Source: Pisaster brevispinus (taxonomy: Eukaryota > Echinodermata > Asteroidea > Forcipulatida > Asteriidae). Taken from it: a stretch of 64,000 nucleotides of DNA. The stretch lies in the NCBI GenBank assembly GCA_023634235.1, contig JAMKCF010000006.1, positions 12,008,647 through 12,072,646 of the forward strand. The letters run 5' to 3'. The position numbers and the translations under genes were made by a program. Shown one piece after another: positions 63,816 to 64,000 of this stretch (positions are counted from its first letter, which is position 1; the number at the start of each line of letters is the position of its first letter). Under the pieces are notes generated by a model. It was given only the letters and a program-made list of their open reading frames with translations, was not told the origin of the DNA and ran no database searches.

Positions 63816-64000
63816 TTATTGTCATAGCTCACGTTTTTCATTAATTTAAGAGAAGCAATGAAGTATATATCAGAGCAGATGAGATCGGTTCCCCAATGTA
63901 CATTTTGTCCAGCAAAGAAATATTCTCGAACTTTTTTTTTTTGGGGGGGGGGTTTCGAAAATAGAAATTTATCTTCCACTGGTAGATTTATTTATCAATG
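63816..64000 (+). other. Downstream of the gene
   Basis: AT-rich, with a T-run followed by a G-run at 63931-63952. No gene seen. Confidence 0.5.

Overview
This is intron-rich eukaryotic DNA, AT-rich, holding the 3' part of one recognisable protein-coding gene on the + strand: a PDE11-type dual cAMP/cGMP phosphodiesterase. Fifteen exons from 2943 to 62589 can be joined with consistent splice phases into an open frame of 563 codons plus a stop. The frame enters in the last helix of GAF-A, passes through GAF-B and the whole class I PDE catalytic domain, and ends at TGA 62587-62589. The start codon, N-terminus and most of GAF-A lie upstream of the window. The protein reads as bilaterian PDE11. 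The repeats (class II tRNA-derived SINEs with a 'cttgag.aag...' tail, short palindromic MITEs, Penelope-type hammerhead motifs, frequent 'taggcctat') look like a marine deuterostome, most likely an echinoderm such as a sea star or sea urchin. That placement is an inference from style, not a match to a named genome.

Layout. 1-2942 is intron upstream of the first visible exon. 2943-3032 (end of GAF-A and linker helix), 7785-7925, 23846-24098, 31607-31674 and 45371-45514 (GAF-B and the linker to the catalytic domain) are separated by introns of about 4.8, 15.9, 7.5 and 13.7 kb, followed by an 8.0 kb intron. From 53484 the ten catalytic-domain exons are packed into 9 kb with introns of about 0.4-2.6 kb. 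The 3' UTR follows, with one canonical AATAAA at 63793.

The introns hold no second gene that I can support. They carry many repeats: about ten copies of a TA-flanked MITE rich in GGGTCA/TGACCC; three copies of a GCTAGGTGGCAGC-ended MITE; a palindromic MITE nested inside another; SINE fragments; hammerhead-like motifs of the Penelope type; and large tandem arrays (21-bp units at 8.9-9.5 kb, a hexanucleotide array at 22.2 kb, 27-bp units at 42.3 kb, 42/39-bp units at 43.2-44.1 kb, 20-bp units at 54.4 kb, a GTACTC array at 56-57 kb). Most open frames outside the exons are by-products of these arrays or of homopolymers.

Points worth checking: four MITE copies contain a perfect GGTCAnnnTGACC palindrome; full CRE octamers (TGACGTCA) are over-represented in this cyclic-nucleotide phosphodiesterase gene; the last exon has two in-frame acceptors; the catalytic pocket has Phe where I recall human PDE11A has Trp; two adjacent minisatellites in one intron have units divisible by three.
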